A stretch of 64,000 nt of DNA from Novibacillus thermophilus (GCF_002005165.1 NZ_CP019699.1:2170001-2234000); one strand, 5' to 3'. Numbered from the stretch's first letter, positions 39,911-50,643 are shown. The notes: generated by a model not told the origin, from the sequence alone. Made by a program: numbers and translations.

Positions 39911-41434
39911 ATGCGCACAGATTATATCTTGCAAATGGATAACATCACTAAAGAGTTTCCTGGTGTAAAGGCCTTGGACAATGTCCAGCTCAAAGTGAAG
40001 AAGGGAACGGTACATGCCTTAATGGGTGAAAACGGTGCAGGTAAGTCAACGCTCATGAAAATTTTAATCGGTATTTATACTCCCGATAGTGGGACGGTTA
40101 CTTTTGACGGAGAAGAGCTAACACTTTCCAACGTCAAAATGGCCCTTGACAAGGGAATTTCTATGATTCATCAAGAACTCAGCCCGGTTCCGTATATGAC
40201 GGTAGCGGAGAACATCTTTCTAGGGAGAGAGCCGAGTTACCGATTTTTGGGTTGGGTAAACAGCAAGAAACTTAAAGCACAGGCGAGGGAGTTATTTGAA
40301 AGGCTAGAAATTAACATTGACCCGAATGCGAAGATGGATGAGCTGAGTATTGCCAACATGCAAATGGTAGAGATTGCAAAGGCGATTTCCTATGATTCGA
40401 AATTAATCATCATGGATGAACCAACATCCGCGATCAGCGAAAAAGAAGTCAAACACCTGTTCAAAATTGTCCGTTCACTCAGAGAAGAGGGCGTATCGAT
40501 TATTTATATTACACACAAAATGGATGAAATATCCGAGATCACCGATGAAGTGACTGTTTTAAGGGATGGCCAGTACGTAGGCACCAAACCGAGTAGTGAT
40601 ATTACAAAAGACGAGTTAATTACGATGATGGTAGGAAGAGAATTAAAGCAAGCGTTTCATAAGGATGTCGGAGAAATAGAGGCGGTAGATGTTAGTGAAG
40701 TGGTCTTGTCGGTGAAGAATTTGACGAGAGTCGGTAAATTTCATGATGTCAGTTTTGAAGTGAGAAAAGGAGAAGTGTTAGGCCTTGCGGGTTTGATGGG
40801 AGCAGGCAGAACTGAAGTGTTGGAAAGCGTGTTCGGCATCGATCCGTACGACTCAGGAGAAGTATACGTTAAAGGGAAAAAAACAGTGATCCGCTCTCCC
40901 CACGATGCCATAAAAAATGGAATAGGTTTGCTAACCGAGGACCGGAAATTAACTGGACTGTTTCTCCCCCTCTCGGTTCAGGACAACATGATCACTGTGA
41001 ATATAGACGAGTACACAAAGGGAGGGTTCCTCGATAAAAAAAGTATTCAATCAGACTGTCTGAAACAAAAGGAGCAGCTGGCCATCAAGACGCCGAGCTT
41101 AAATCAAATGGTCGAATACTTAAGTGGCGGGAACCAGCAGAAAGTTTTAATTGCACGGTGGCTGCTTCACGATCCTGACATTTTGTTTTTGGATGAACCG
41201 ACAAGGGGAATTGACGTTGGCGCTAAATCAGAAATTTATCATCTCATTGTGGATTTAGCTAAGAAGGGAAAAGCCATTGTTCTAATTTCATCTGAAATGC
41301 CGGAACTTCTAGGTTTAAGTGATCGCATTGTGGTCATGCACGAGGGAAGAAAGATGGGTGAGTTAACTAGAGAAGAAGCGACACAGGAAAAAATTTTGCA
41401 GTTGGCATCTGGAGAAGCACTAGTCACGAATTAG
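39911..41434 (+). CDS. sugar/cyclitol ABC transporter ATPase (RbsA/MglA type, two ATPase domains)
   Basis: Fused double ATPase of 507 residues that powers the importer. Domain 1 has Walker [10 protein letters not shown] and the Walker B segment [12 protein letters not shown]; domain 2 has the degenerate Walker A region GLMGAGRTE and the signature [15 protein letters not shown] followed by [15 protein letters not shown]. This asymmetric arrangement is typical of RbsA. ATG 39911 is preferred to an upstream frame from 39830, which runs through the hairpin and has no similarity; GAGGT lies just upstream of the ATG. Confidence 0.93.
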   Translation: MRTDYILQMDNITKEFPGVKALDNVQLKVKKGTVHALMGENGAGKSTLMKILIGIYTPDSGTVTFDGEELTLSNVKMALDKGISMIHQELSPVPYMTVAENIFLGREPSYRFLGWVNSKKLKAQARELFERLEINIDPNAKMDELSIANMQMVEIAKAISYDSKLIIMDEPTSAISEKEVKHLFKIVRSLREEGVSIIYITHKMDEISEITDEVTVLRDGQYVGTKPSSDITKDELITMMVGRELKQAFHKDVGEIEAVDVSEVVLSVKNLTRVGKFHDVSFEVRKGEVLGLAGLMGAGRTEVLESVFGIDPYDSGEVYVKGKKTVIRSPHDAIKNGIGLLTEDRKLTGLFLPLSVQDNMITVNIDEYTKGGFLDKKSIQSDCLKQKEQLAIKTPSLNQMVEYLSGGNQQKVLIARWLLHDPDILFLDEPTRGIDVGAKSEIYHLIVDLAKKGKAIVLISSEMPELLGLSDRIVVMHEGRKMGELTREEATQEKILQLASGEALVTN

Positions 41435-41456
41435 AAAAAAGACTGGAGGAAGATCG

Positions 41457-42461
41457 ATGAGCAGTAAGGCGTCCATCACAAATGAACAGGAGCTGCCCAA
41501 AACGGGGGGCAGTCGCGTTAAGGAAAGGGCTTTTCAAATTTTTAGTCGATACGGCATGTTCATCATTCTAATCGGGTTGGTCATTTTAATGTCTATGCTT
41601 TCCCCTACATTTTTTACATCCGCCAATTTAATAAACATTGTAAGACAAGTATCCGTAGTGGGAATCATAGCCATCGGCGTGACATTCATTATCATTACCA
41701 AAGGCATTGATCTGTCGTCTGGCTCGGTCGTCGCTCTTGTTGGTGTAGTGGCCGCTAGCTTAGCGCAAGTAGATAAAGGCTATCCTCTCATTTTAGTTAT
41801 CGCTGGGGCACTCGGTGTAGGGCTTCTAACAGGTATTTTTAACGGGACGGTGATCGCAAAATGGAATATTGCCCCTTTTATTGTCACGTTAGGCATGATG
41901 ACAGCGGCGAGGGGGGCAGCGTTGCTTCTGAGTAACGGGAGACCGATCGGTAATTTGTCGGAGAGCTTCGCCTTTTTCGGTCAAGGGGTCATATTAGGCA
42001 TACCAGTGCCTGTCATTATCTTTGCTTTAATTGCCTTTGTGTCATATATACTTTTAAACAAAACAAAATTTGGAAAATACGTTTACGCGATCGGTGGAAA
42101 TGAGCAAGCAGCAGTCGTCGCTGGTGTCAACGTGACCAAATATAAAATACTTGTTTACAGCTATGCGAGTATACTGACCTCCATAGCAGGCATTATCTTG
42201 GCTTCACGTGTTGCTTCAGGCCAGCCGACGGCGGGGTTAATGTATGAATTGGATGCCATCGCCTCGGCAGTCATCGGTGGCACGAGCCTGTTTGGAGGAA
42301 TCGGGACAATCGGCGGTACGGTTATCGGGGCTTTGATCATTGGTGTCATACAGAATGGGCTTGACCTTTTAAACGTAAACTCGTATTGGCAACAAATCAT
42401 AAAAGGCGCCATCATCGTTACGGCAGTGTTTATTGACACCCGAAAACAGAAGAAATTGTAA
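41457..42461 (+). CDS. sugar/cyclitol ABC transporter permease (RbsC type)
   Basis: Membrane subunit of 334 residues with eight to ten predicted helices. SPTFFTSANLINIVRQVSVV, the ITKGIDLSSGSVVALVGV segment and YAIGGNEQAAVVAGVNV are classic RbsC motifs; the last includes the loop that contacts the ATPase. It lies 22 bases after the ATPase and 18 bases before the isomerase gene, so transporter and isomerase are one transcription unit. Confidence 0.93.
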   Translation: MSSKASITNEQELPKTGGSRVKERAFQIFSRYGMFIILIGLVILMSMLSPTFFTSANLINIVRQVSVVGIIAIGVTFIIITKGIDLSSGSVVALVGVVAASLAQVDKGYPLILVIAGALGVGLLTGIFNGTVIAKWNIAPFIVTLGMMTAARGAALLLSNGRPIGNLSESFAFFGQGVILGIPVPVIIFALIAFVSYILLNKTKFGKYVYAIGGNEQAAVVAGVNVTKYKILVYSYASILTSIAGIILASRVASGQPTAGLMYELDAIASAVIGGTSLFGGIGTIGGTVIGALIIGVIQNGLDLLNVNSYWQQIIKGAIIVTAVFIDTRKQKKL

Positions 42462-42479
42462 AAGATACGGGGGATTCCC

Positions 42480-43316
42480 ATGAAAATAGCATTTAACCAA
42501 GCGACAACGTTAAAAAACTCAACATTGGAACAGGACCTCAAACTTTGTGATAAATACGGCTACGATTTAATTGAAATAAGACTGGATAAGTTAAAGGATT
42601 ATTTAAAAGATAACACGGTAGAGGATCTAAGGTCCTTTTTCGATAGTCATCGGATCAAGCCATATGCGTTTAACGCATTGGAGTTCATTAGTTTCAGAGA
42701 TGAAGCCGGGTATCAACAAATGGTAGATGATTTAAAATTCCTGTGTCGTATAGGGCAAGTCATCGATTGTAAAAAAATAGTTGCGGTCCCTTCTTTTGAT
42801 GTGGGAGACTACACCAGATTACAGATAAAAGAAGAAACGGCAAGAGTACTAAACCAGCTAGCAGAAATTGCACAGCCTTATGGTGTTAAACTGGCCTTGG
42901 AATTTTGTGGGTATCCGAACTGTTCAGTCAATACGTTCGATCAAGCGTACAAAATTGTAAAAGAAGTGGACAGGGAAGATGTTGGCCTCGTTCTGGATTG
43001 TTTTCACTTTCACGCGATGAACTCAAATATTAAGGACCTCAGAAATGCAGATCCAAGTAAAATTTTCGTGTTTCATATCGATGATTGCGAAGATCTCCCA
43101 GTGGGTGCATTAAGGGATCACCACAGAGTTTGGCCGGGAGAGGGGGCGATTGACCTCGACTCTATCTTGAGTACACTGCGAGATATAGGGTACCGGGAGA
43201 TGGTGTCAATCGAATTGTTTAGACCAGAGTATTGGGACTGGGAAGCTGAACAGACAATAAAGGTCGGGAAAGTAATGACAGAGAACGTAGTGAATAAACA
43301 TTTTGGCATAGATTAA
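42480..43316 (+). CDS. sugar phosphate isomerase/epimerase (IolI/IolE-like TIM barrel)
   Basis: Xylose-isomerase-like TIM-barrel protein of 278 residues, shorter than IolE. It begins IAFNQATTLKNSTLEQD, has ALEFCGYPNCSVNTFDQA and VLDCFHFHAMNSNI as metal-site strands, and ends HRVWPGEGAIDLDSIL and VSIELFRPEYW, which match IolI-type isomerases. IolI interconverts inosose isomers, so this enzyme may feed other stereoisomers into the main pathway. It is the last gene before the iolD promoter region. Confidence 0.85.
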   Translation: MKIAFNQATTLKNSTLEQDLKLCDKYGYDLIEIRLDKLKDYLKDNTVEDLRSFFDSHRIKPYAFNALEFISFRDEAGYQQMVDDLKFLCRIGQVIDCKKIVAVPSFDVGDYTRLQIKEETARVLNQLAEIAQPYGVKLALEFCGYPNCSVNTFDQAYKIVKEVDREDVGLVLDCFHFHAMNSNIKDLRNADPSKIFVFHIDDCEDLPVGALRDHHRVWPGEGAIDLDSILSTLRDIGYREMVSIELFRPEYWDWEAEQTIKVGKVMTENVVNKHFGID

Positions 43317-43331
43317 ATTTTATTCACGATC

Positions 43332-43343
43332 TTAAGCGCTTAA
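43332..43343. promoter_or_regulatory. TTAAGCGCTTAA operator in front of iolD
   Basis: Perfect palindrome 27 bases upstream of the iolD start codon, in a 53-base gap. It is the fifth copy in the region and links the iolDEBCJA genes to the LacI regulator at 35447. No clear promoter hexamers are visible in the short gap. Confidence 0.7.
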
Positions 43344-43369
43344 CGTCAAGAGGAGGTTGAAGTGAAAAA

Positions 43370-45298
43370 ATGTTAAGGTTAACGGCGGCCCAAGCGTTAG
43401 TCAAATTTTTAAACCAGCAGTATGTCGAATTTGATGGAAAGGAAGAAAAGTTTGTAAAAGGGATCTTCACGATTTTCGGCCACGGGAACGTGTTAGGTCT
43501 CGGTCAGGCGCTGGAAGAAGACCCTGGCGATTTGAAAGTTTACCAGGGCAGAAATGAACAAGGAATGGCGCATGCGGCAATAGCATTCGCAAAGCAAAAG
43601 CACCGTAAACAAATTATGGCTTGTACGTCTTCTGTCGGCCCGGGAGCAGCCAATATGGTGACAGCAGCGGCGACGGCTTCCGCGAATAACATCCCGGTAC
43701 TGTTGATTCCCGGCGATACGTTTGCCACGAGACAACCTGACCCGGTTCTTCAGCAGATTGAACACTACCACGATTTGACGATTTCGACCAATGATGCCTT
43801 TCGGGCCGTAAGTAAATATTGGGACCGCATCAATCGGCCGGAACAACTCATGTCCGCCCTGATTCACGCTATGCGTGTTCTCACTGACCCTGCAGATACA
43901 GGTGCCGTCACCATTGCTTTTCCTCAAGATGTACAAGGGGAAGTTTACGAGTTTCCAGCGTACTTCTTCAAAAAACGCGTCCACCGGATTGAACGCCGCA
44001 AACCGACGGAGCCCGATTTGAATGATGCAGTCGCGTTAATAAAAAGGAAGAAAAAACCTATTATTATTTGCGGTGGGGGGGTTCGGTATTCTGAGGCAGC
44101 TGATGCGTTAAAGCGATTTTCTGAGAAGTTTCACATTCCCTACGGTGAAACACAAGCCGGGAAAAGCGCGATTGAAAGTTCTCATGTTTACAATCTCGGA
44201 GGGATTGGGGTCACTGGAAATTTAGCAGCCAATCGGATAGCGAAAGATGCAGATTTAGTCATCGGGGTTGGGACCCGGTACTCGGACTTTACGACTTCAT
44301 CCAAGCAACTGTTCCAACATCCAGATGTAGACTTTTTAACGATCAACGTTTCGGAGTACCACGCGTATAAACTCGATTCAGTAAAAGTTGTAGCTGACGC
44401 AAGGACAGCTCTCACAGCGTTAGAGGCTGAATTGGATAAAGCTGGGTATCGTTCTGGATATACGAATGAAATTGAATTAGCTAAAAATGCTTGGCGAACT
44501 GAGCTCAACCGGCTTCATCAAATCAGTTACGATGAAGAAGGGTTTAAGCCTGAAATCGCCGGCCATTTGGATGAAGTGCTGCCAGAATTCGCAAAACGTT
44601 TTGATTCACGCCTCACACAAACCGAGGTGATTGGGCACATAAACAAACTGATTGATGAAGATGCCATTATTGTAGGGTCCTCCGGTAGTCTCCCTGGAGA
44701 TCTACAAAGAATGTGGATATCTCGGCGACCGAATACCTATCACATGGAATACGGCTTCTCCAGCATGGGATACGAGATAACCGGGGCACTTGGTGTGAAG
44801 ATGGCCGAACCAGACAAAGAGGTCTACGCCATGGTTGGCGATGGAAGTTATTTGATGCTGCACTCTGAACTGGTCACCAGTATTCAAGAAGGTCAAAAAA
44901 TCAATGTGCTCCTTTTCGACAACGCCGGTTTTGGTTGTATTAACAACTTGCAAATGGGGAATGGCATGGGGAGCTTCGGAACCGAATTTCGCTACCGGAA
45001 TCTAGAAACTGGCCGCATGGACGGCCGTCTGATGAAAATAGACTTTGCACAAAGCGCCGCAGGCTACGGAGTCAAAACGTATAGAGCAAGTACTGTCGAA
45101 CAGTTGAAAGAAGCCATTGAAGATGCGAAAAAACAGTCAGTATCGACGTTGATCGACATAAAAGTGTTACCGAAAACGATGACTGGAGACTACGAGTCCT
45201 GGTGGCACGTCGGGGTAGCTGGCGTTTCTGACAATCCGAAAATACAGGAAGCTTACCGAAACAAAGAAGCCAATTTAAAAATGGCCAGAAAATACTAA
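43370..45298 (+). CDS. iolD: IolD, 3D-(3,5/4)-trihydroxycyclohexane-1,2-dione hydrolase (ThDP-dependent)
   Basis: Ring-opening enzyme of inositol catabolism; it hydrolyses the diketone made by IolE to 5-deoxy-D-glucuronate. The 642-residue protein has the three ThDP-enzyme domains. The N-terminal pyrimidine domain includes [18 protein letters not shown] with the catalytic Glu, and the C-terminal domain includes the [12 protein letters not shown] through [13 protein letters not shown] motif that binds ThDP and Mg. Its size and order match IolD. It starts at ATG 43370 with AGGAGG upstream and leads the operon iolDEBCJA. Confidence 0.95.
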   Translation: MLRLTAAQALVKFLNQQYVEFDGKEEKFVKGIFTIFGHGNVLGLGQALEEDPGDLKVYQGRNEQGMAHAAIAFAKQKHRKQIMACTSSVGPGAANMVTAAATASANNIPVLLIPGDTFATRQPDPVLQQIEHYHDLTISTNDAFRAVSKYWDRINRPEQLMSALIHAMRVLTDPADTGAVTIAFPQDVQGEVYEFPAYFFKKRVHRIERRKPTEPDLNDAVALIKRKKKPIIICGGGVRYSEAADALKRFSEKFHIPYGETQAGKSAIESSHVYNLGGIGVTGNLAANRIAKDADLVIGVGTRYSDFTTSSKQLFQHPDVDFLTINVSEYHAYKLDSVKVVADARTALTALEAELDKAGYRSGYTNEIELAKNAWRTELNRLHQISYDEEGFKPEIAGHLDEVLPEFAKRFDSRLTQTEVIGHINKLIDEDAIIVGSSGSLPGDLQRMWISRRPNTYHMEYGFSSMGYEITGALGVKMAEPDKEVYAMVGDGSYLMLHSELVTSIQEGQKINVLLFDNAGFGCINNLQMGNGMGSFGTEFRYRNLETGRMDGRLMKIDFAQSAAGYGVKTYRASTVEQLKEAIEDAKKQSVSTLIDIKVLPKTMTGDYESWWHVGVAGVSDNPKIQEAYRNKEANLKMARKY

Positions 45299-45325
45299 TA
45301 TTTGGGAGAAGAGAGGTAATCAGCC

Positions 45326-46240
45326 GTGAATTATAGCGACAAAATCGGCATCGCCCCGATTAGCTGGGTCAATGACGACATTCCCGGTCTCGGGGACGAC
45401 TTGTACACTGCGGATCAAGTTTTAGCAGAAATGGCTTCTCTTGGGTATGTCGCTACCGAGATGGGACGCGTATTCTCACAAGATCCCGCAGGTTTCAAAG
45501 GGAAATTAGAGAAACACGGCATTCAGTTAGCTAGTAAATTTGTGGGGACGTTGTTTTCTGATGCGAATCGCTTGGAAGCGGAACTGCACTCTTTTAGTGA
45601 GTGGGTGGACTACTTGAAAGACATGGGCAGTCAGTACGTCATTGTGTGTGAAATGGGCGGGTCCATGCATTGGGATCCACGGCGTTCTTCTGACGATAGG
45701 ACAATCCAAGCGTTAAATGATCAGGAGTGGCAAACTTTAGTAGACGGTCTCCATCGGGCAGCAAAAATGTCTCGAGCCAACGGTTTGCAGTTAGTCTATC
45801 ATCCACACGCAGGTACTGTTGTAGAAACCGCCGATGAAGTGGATCGCTTGATGGCGTCAACTGATCCGGAGCTGGTGCACCTTCTGTATGATACGGGGCA
45901 CGCTCTATACGGCGGGTACGACCCCCTGGAGCAGTTGATCCAATATTATGATCGTATCCAGTACGTTCACTTGAAAAATATTCGTAAAGATGTACTGGAT
46001 CGTGTTCGCAAGGAGAACATGGACTTTCGCTCCTCAGTGCTCAGCGGTTTGTTTACCGTGCCGGGAGATGAAGAGGGCTGCATCGATTTTGTCCCTATAT
46101 TTAATGAATTAGTTAGAAGAAACTACGACGGCTGGATCGTCGTAGAAGCGGAACAAGATCCTGCCAAAGCTCATCCCTACACATATGCCAAGATGGCGAA
46201 GGAATATATTGATTCAACTTTTTCGATGGTCATGAATTAA
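45326..46240 (+). CDS. iolE: IolE, inosose dehydratase
   Basis: Cobalt- or manganese-dependent dehydratase that converts 2-keto-myo-inositol to the trihydroxycyclohexane-dione. The 304-residue TIM barrel starts IGIAPISWVNDDIPGLG, a typical IolE beginning, and has LVYHPHAGTVVET, LLYDTGHALYGG, YVHLKNIRKDVLD and VVEAEQDP, which supply the metal ligands. It lies between iolD and iolB in the usual pathway set. A paralogue occurs at 32068 in the neighbouring locus. Confidence 0.94.
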   Translation: MNYSDKIGIAPISWVNDDIPGLGDDLYTADQVLAEMASLGYVATEMGRVFSQDPAGFKGKLEKHGIQLASKFVGTLFSDANRLEAELHSFSEWVDYLKDMGSQYVIVCEMGGSMHWDPRRSSDDRTIQALNDQEWQTLVDGLHRAAKMSRANGLQLVYHPHAGTVVETADEVDRLMASTDPELVHLLYDTGHALYGGYDPLEQLIQYYDRIQYVHLKNIRKDVLDRVRKENMDFRSSVLSGLFTVPGDEEGCIDFVPIFNELVRRNYDGWIVVEAEQDPAKAHPYTYAKMAKEYIDSTFSMVMN

Positions 46241-46263
46241 CAATGGAAAGGTGGAGGAAAGCG

Positions 46264-47076
46264 ATGAGTAAATTAGTGGTTCCTAGTCGCCATCCAGATG
46301 AAACGGGAAACGTCGTCCGTGTGACCCCTGAATCGGCTGGGTGGGAATACGTCGGTTTTGAAGTTTATGCTTTGCACACGGGCCAAACCTTGAGAAAAGA
46401 GACAGGCGAACAAGAAGTGTGTATCGTCTTGTTACAAGGAAGAGCGACGGTTTCCAGCAAACATTGCAAGTGGGACGACATCGGTCAGCGGATGAACGTC
46501 TTTGAAAAAACGCCCCCCTATGCGGTGTACATTCCCGATCACGACGTGTACGAGATTGAAGCGGTGACTGATGTACAGTGTGCGATCTGTGCCGCTCCGG
46601 GAAAAGGGAACCACGAAGCGAGACTGATTGCTCCCGATGATGTCGGCGTGGAGATCAGGGGAGCCGGAAACATCGAACGACGCATCCACAACATTTTGCC
46701 GGAGCAACAGCCGGCAGATAGTTTACTCGTCGTGGAAGTGTTCACCCCAGACGGGCATTGGTCCAGCTATCCGCCGCACAAGCACGACCGAGAGAACTTG
46801 CCGCATGAATCGTACTTGGAGGAGACGTACTACCACAAAGTACATCCTGTGGGCGGCTTCGTCGTACAACGCGTGTACACGGATGACCGCTCCCTCGATG
46901 AGACGATGGTCGTCAATGACGGGGATGTCGTGCTCGTACCGAAGGGTTATCACCCGGTGTCTGTGCCACCGGGGTACGAAGGGTACTATTTAAACGTGAT
47001 GGCTGGTCCTGTGCGAACGTGGAAGTTTCATAACGACCCTGACCACGCATGGATCATGGAGACGTTTCAGAAATAG
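46264..47076 (+). CDS. iolB: IolB, 5-deoxy-glucuronate isomerase
   Basis: Cupin-fold isomerase converting 5-deoxy-D-glucuronate to 5-dehydro-2-deoxygluconate. The 270-residue protein has two cupin halves; the second carries the metal ligands in YPPHKHD, ESYLEETYYHKV, and a later HPVSVPPGYEGYYLNVMAG stretch. ATG 46264 is chosen because GGTGGAGG lies just upstream; an in-frame ATG at 46243 overlaps that ribosome binding site and adds seven residues without similarity. It follows iolE by about 20 bases. Confidence 0.94.
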   Translation: MSKLVVPSRHPDETGNVVRVTPESAGWEYVGFEVYALHTGQTLRKETGEQEVCIVLLQGRATVSSKHCKWDDIGQRMNVFEKTPPYAVYIPDHDVYEIEAVTDVQCAICAAPGKGNHEARLIAPDDVGVEIRGAGNIERRIHNILPEQQPADSLLVVEVFTPDGHWSSYPPHKHDRENLPHESYLEETYYHKVHPVGGFVVQRVYTDDRSLDETMVVNDGDVVLVPKGYHPVSVPPGYEGYYLNVMAGPVRTWKFHNDPDHAWIMETFQK

Positions 47077-47109
47077 ACAAGGTGACAACAGGGAGAAGCT
47101 GAATGGAAC

Positions 47110-47195
47110 GAGCGGTATAGGTGGAGAGTAGATGGCGTGCTTCACAACGAGAGGCCGTAGCATACCGCTCATCCCCCACTCGCACTGTGCAGTGC
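47110..47195 (+). other. structured spacer between iolB and iolC
   Basis: GAGCGGTAT (47110-47118) is the exact complement of ATACCGCTC (47162-47170), and GCACTGTGCAGTGC (47182-47195) is a separate short hairpin. The rest of the roughly 185-base gap contains no recognisable gene. No poly-T tract follows, so a terminator is unlikely; an mRNA-stability or regulatory role is possible. Confidence 0.4.
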
Positions 47196-47262
47196 TTTAC
47201 AGTGCTTCTAGAATCGCGCAACGAAAGACATGATTAAACAGTACGTTGAAAGCAGGGATAAC

Positions 47263-48285
47263 ATGCGTTTGTTACATTTTGATACCGACAAACCGATGGA
47301 TTTTATAGCAGTCGGCCGACTGTGTATTGACTTGAACGCGAATGAGATCAACCGTCCGATGGAAGAAACGGTCACATTCACTAAGTATGTCGGCGGTTCT
47401 CCCGCCAACATCACCGTCGGGATGGCACGGCTCGGGATGAAAACCGGCTTCATCGGACGCGTAGCCGATGACCAGATGGGTCGCTTCATTCGGCACTACT
47501 TGGAGGAGAATGGCATCGATACGTCATCCGTCATTACAGACGAACCTGGGAGTGTGACCGGATTAGCGTTTACCGAGATTAAAAGTCCGACGGACTGCAG
47601 CATCCTCATGTATCGGGACAATGTGGCTGATTTGAATTTATCGCCACAGGATGTGTCGGAAGACTACATCAAACAAGCAAAGTTGCTGTTGATCTCTGGC
47701 ACGGCACTGGCAGCTAGTCCGTCTCGGGAAGCGGTTTTTTTAGCTGTTGAGTACGCACGTAAGCACGGCGTCGTCGTCGTGTTTGACCTCGATTACCGTC
47801 CTTACACGTGGCAGTCAGTTGAAGAAACGGCCACCTACTATAACCTCGCAGCTGAGAAATGCGATGTCATCTTTGGCACGCGGGAAGAATTCGACATGAT
47901 GGAGCAATTTGAAGCTGATCGGTCTCACGACGATCAGGCGACGGCAAACAAATGGTTTGACTACCACGCCAAGATTGTCGTGATTAAACACGGTAAGGAC
48001 GGCTCTATCGCCTACACGAAAGACGGCCAGTCGTATACAGGGACGACGTTTCCCGCGAAGGTGATCAAAACTTTCGGGGCTGGCGACGCTTATGCATCCG
48101 CTTTTATTTATGGACTTATGCGGGGATGGGACATCCCGAAATGCATGGAGTTCGGCAGTGCGTCCGCAGCCATCGTCATTTCCAGCCACAGCTGTTCTGA
48201 CGCGATGCCGACAGCCGACGCCATCGAAGACTACATGGAAAAATGCCGCAACGGCGAAGTGGCAAGTCATGGACACATCAATTGA
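47263..48285 (+). CDS. iolC: IolC, 5-dehydro-2-deoxygluconokinase (PfkB family)
   Basis: Kinase of 340 residues that phosphorylates 5-dehydro-2-deoxygluconate. The PfkB signature 1 is GGSPANITVGMARLGMK and signature 2 is TFGAGDAYASAFIYG, including the catalytic Asp. MDFIAVGRLCIDLNANEINR is typical of IolC rather than fructokinase. ATG 47263 has AGGGA upstream, whereas an in-frame ATG at 47230 lacks a ribosome binding site and would add 11 residues. It ends 14 bases before iolJ. Confidence 0.93.
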   Translation: MRLLHFDTDKPMDFIAVGRLCIDLNANEINRPMEETVTFTKYVGGSPANITVGMARLGMKTGFIGRVADDQMGRFIRHYLEENGIDTSSVITDEPGSVTGLAFTEIKSPTDCSILMYRDNVADLNLSPQDVSEDYIKQAKLLLISGTALAASPSREAVFLAVEYARKHGVVVVFDLDYRPYTWQSVEETATYYNLAAEKCDVIFGTREEFDMMEQFEADRSHDDQATANKWFDYHAKIVVIKHGKDGSIAYTKDGQSYTGTTFPAKVIKTFGAGDAYASAFIYGLMRGWDIPKCMEFGSASAAIVISSHSCSDAMPTADAIEDYMEKCRNGEVASHGHIN

Positions 48286-48299
48286 ATCAGGAGGTTACG

Positions 48300-49133
48300 A
48301 TGCTCGTTACGTTAACAGAAGTGATCGATGGGGTGAAAGGGAAAGAATGTGCCATTCCGGCCTTTAACGTTTTTGGTTACGAGGACGCTGCCGCTGTCAT
48401 AGCGGCAGCAGAACAGTTGGGGGCGCCTGTCATCCTAGCGACGAATAAAGTTGCGATTGAACATATGCCAATTCAACACTTAGGAAAGTTGTTATGTTCG
48501 ATGGCGGAGAGTGCGAGCGTCCCCGTTTGTGTTCACCTTGACCACGGCAAAGACTACGAGACTGTAGCTGAAGCCATTATGCATGGCTACTCCTCCGTCA
48601 TGTACGACGGATCGCAGCTGCCACTCGCAGAAAATATCCGCACGACGCAAGAAATTGTAAAAATGGCGCACGCGTGTGGCATCCCAGTCGAAGCGGAAAT
48701 CGGTTCCGTCGGCTACAGCGATCCGAGTATGAATGTGAAAGCCTGCTATACAGAACCGGAGGAAGCGCGCACGTTTGCCGAGGAGACCGGCGTCGATGCA
48801 CTGGCCGTCGCAGTTGGAAGCGTGCACCGTATGGAAGAACAAACAGCTGAAATTCAGTTCGACCGATTACAAGCAATTCAAGATCTCGTTGAGACACCGC
48901 TTGTTATCCACGGTTCAACTGGCATAACTGACGAAGACGTAAAACGGTTAGTGACGTTCAACGTTGTGAAGGTGAACATTGGGACAGCAATCCGCATGGC
49001 GTTCGGCCACACGTTGAGAGAAGAGATGAACCGACAGCCGCGGCAGTTTGATCGCATCACTCTGTTTCAACGGCCGATGCAGGCTGTACAGGACGCGGCG
49101 GTGAAGAAGATGAAACTGTTAGGGCTTGGCTAG
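48300..49133 (+). CDS. iolJ: IolJ, class II 6-phospho-5-dehydro-2-deoxy-D-gluconate aldolase
   Basis: Zinc-dependent aldolase of 277 residues that splits the phosphorylated intermediate into dihydroxyacetone phosphate and malonate semialdehyde. The class II features are PVCVHLDHGKDYE with the catalytic Asp and first zinc His, EAEIGSVGY, and VIHGSTGI with a second zinc His. ATG 48300 is preceded by CAGGAGG. The family also includes fructose-bisphosphate aldolase, but position between iolC and iolA identifies it as IolJ. Confidence 0.92.
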   Translation: MLVTLTEVIDGVKGKECAIPAFNVFGYEDAAAVIAAAEQLGAPVILATNKVAIEHMPIQHLGKLLCSMAESASVPVCVHLDHGKDYETVAEAIMHGYSSVMYDGSQLPLAENIRTTQEIVKMAHACGIPVEAEIGSVGYSDPSMNVKACYTEPEEARTFAEETGVDALAVAVGSVHRMEEQTAEIQFDRLQAIQDLVETPLVIHGSTGITDEDVKRLVTFNVVKVNIGTAIRMAFGHTLREEMNRQPRQFDRITLFQRPMQAVQDAAVKKMKLLGLG

Positions 49134-49165
49134 TAGAAAAACTTGTGAGACAGGGAGTGGTTTAA

Positions 49166-50629
49166 GTGACAACAACGACGACAGACGAGAACGTTCTGAA
49201 CAACTTGATCGGCGGAACATGGAAGCCGGCGACATCCGGTCAGACGGAGGTCGTCCCGAATCCTGCCACCGGTGAAACGCTCGCCCGCGTTCCGATCTCC
49301 AACAGGGAAGATCTGGACGCAGCCGTTAAAGCAGCGAAAGAAGCGTTTCAATCATGGAGCCGGACGTCCGTTCCGAAGCGCGCCCGCATTTTATTTAAAT
49401 ATCAACAGCTGCTCGTCGACCATTGGGACGAACTGGCGAAGCTGATCACCCAGGAGAACGGTAAAAGCTATAAAGAAGCGTACGGTGAAGTGCAACGCGG
49501 CATCGAGTGCGTGGAGTTTGCCGCCGGGGCTCCGACGCTCATGATGGGGAAGCAGTTGCCAGACATCGCGACGAACATCGAATCGGGGATGTATCGCTAT
49601 CCGGTGGGAATCGTCGGAGGAATTACCCCTTTTAACTTTCCGATGATGGTACCGTGTTGGATGTTTCCCCTCGCAGTTGCCTGTGGCAATACGTTCGTGC
49701 TAAAACCGTCGGAGCGCACGCCGATTTTAGCGAACCGCTTGGCTGAGCTGTTCCAGGAAGCGGGGTTGCCGGACGGTGTTTTGAACGTCGTCCACGGCGC
49801 CCACGACGTCGTGAACGGGTTGCTGGAGCATCCTGATGTGAAGGCGATCTCTTTTGTCGGGTCCCAACCCGTAGCTGAATACGTGTATCGTACCGGAGCC
49901 GCTCACGGGAAACGGGTACAAGCACTGGCAGGAGCAAAAAACCATACGATTGTCATGCCCGATGCCGATCTCGACGCCGCGGTACAGCAGATTATCGGTG
50001 CTGCATTCGGTTCGGCAGGCGAACGGTGTATGGCGTGTTCCGTCGTCGTCGCCGTCGGGGAGATCGGGGATCGACTGCTCGACAAACTCATTCGGGCAGC
50101 AGATGAGATCGAAATCGGAAACGGCTTGGATGAAAATGTTTTCCTCGGTCCAGTTATCCGGGACTCCCATAAAGAAAGGACGATCAAGTACATTGAGACC
50201 GGAGAGAAAGAAGGCGCGTTGCTCGTGCGTGACGGACGTCGCGATGCGGCGACAAGTGAACGAGGTTATTTCGTAGGGCCGACGATATTTGACAATGTCA
50301 CACCGGAGATGAAGATCTGGCAGGACGAGATCTTCGCGCCTGTGTTGTCGTATGTCAGAGTAGACAGTTTGGAAGAGGCGATCGAGCTGGCGAACAAGTC
50401 TGATTTCGCCAACGGCGCTTGTCTGTTCACGAAAGATGGTCACAATGTGCGTACGTTCCGGGAAACGATCGATGCCGGCATGTTGGGCATCAATCTCGGA
50501 GTGCCAGCGCCCATGGCTTTCTTTCCGTTTTCCGGTTGGAAAAACTCTTTCTACGGCGACCTGCACGCGAACGGACCGGACGGTGTCGAATTTTACACGC
50601 GCAAAAAAATGGTAACGGCCCGTTGGTAG
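49166..50629 (+). CDS. iolA: IolA, (methyl)malonate-semialdehyde dehydrogenase (CoA-acylating)
   Basis: Last enzyme of the pathway, converting malonate semialdehyde with NAD and CoA to acetyl-CoA and CO2. The 487-residue protein has the ALDH fold; [13 protein letters not shown] begins it, the nucleophilic cysteine is C288 in GERCMACSV, and [20 protein letters not shown] near the C-terminus is specific for methylmalonate-semialdehyde dehydrogenases. GTG 49166 follows AGGGAG. A rho-independent terminator immediately after the gene marks the end of the iolDEBCJA operon. Confidence 0.95.
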   Translation: MTTTTTDENVLNNLIGGTWKPATSGQTEVVPNPATGETLARVPISNREDLDAAVKAAKEAFQSWSRTSVPKRARILFKYQQLLVDHWDELAKLITQENGKSYKEAYGEVQRGIECVEFAAGAPTLMMGKQLPDIATNIESGMYRYPVGIVGGITPFNFPMMVPCWMFPLAVACGNTFVLKPSERTPILANRLAELFQEAGLPDGVLNVVHGAHDVVNGLLEHPDVKAISFVGSQPVAEYVYRTGAAHGKRVQALAGAKNHTIVMPDADLDAAVQQIIGAAFGSAGERCMACSVVVAVGEIGDRLLDKLIRAADEIEIGNGLDENVFLGPVIRDSHKERTIKYIETGEKEGALLVRDGRRDAATSERGYFVGPTIFDNVTPEMKIWQDEIFAPVLSYVRVDSLEEAIELANKSDFANGACLFTKDGHNVRTFRETIDAGMLGINLGVPAPMAFFPFSGWKNSFYGDLHANGPDGVEFYTRKKMVTARW

Positions 50630-50643
50630 GCATTTGTGGATTT

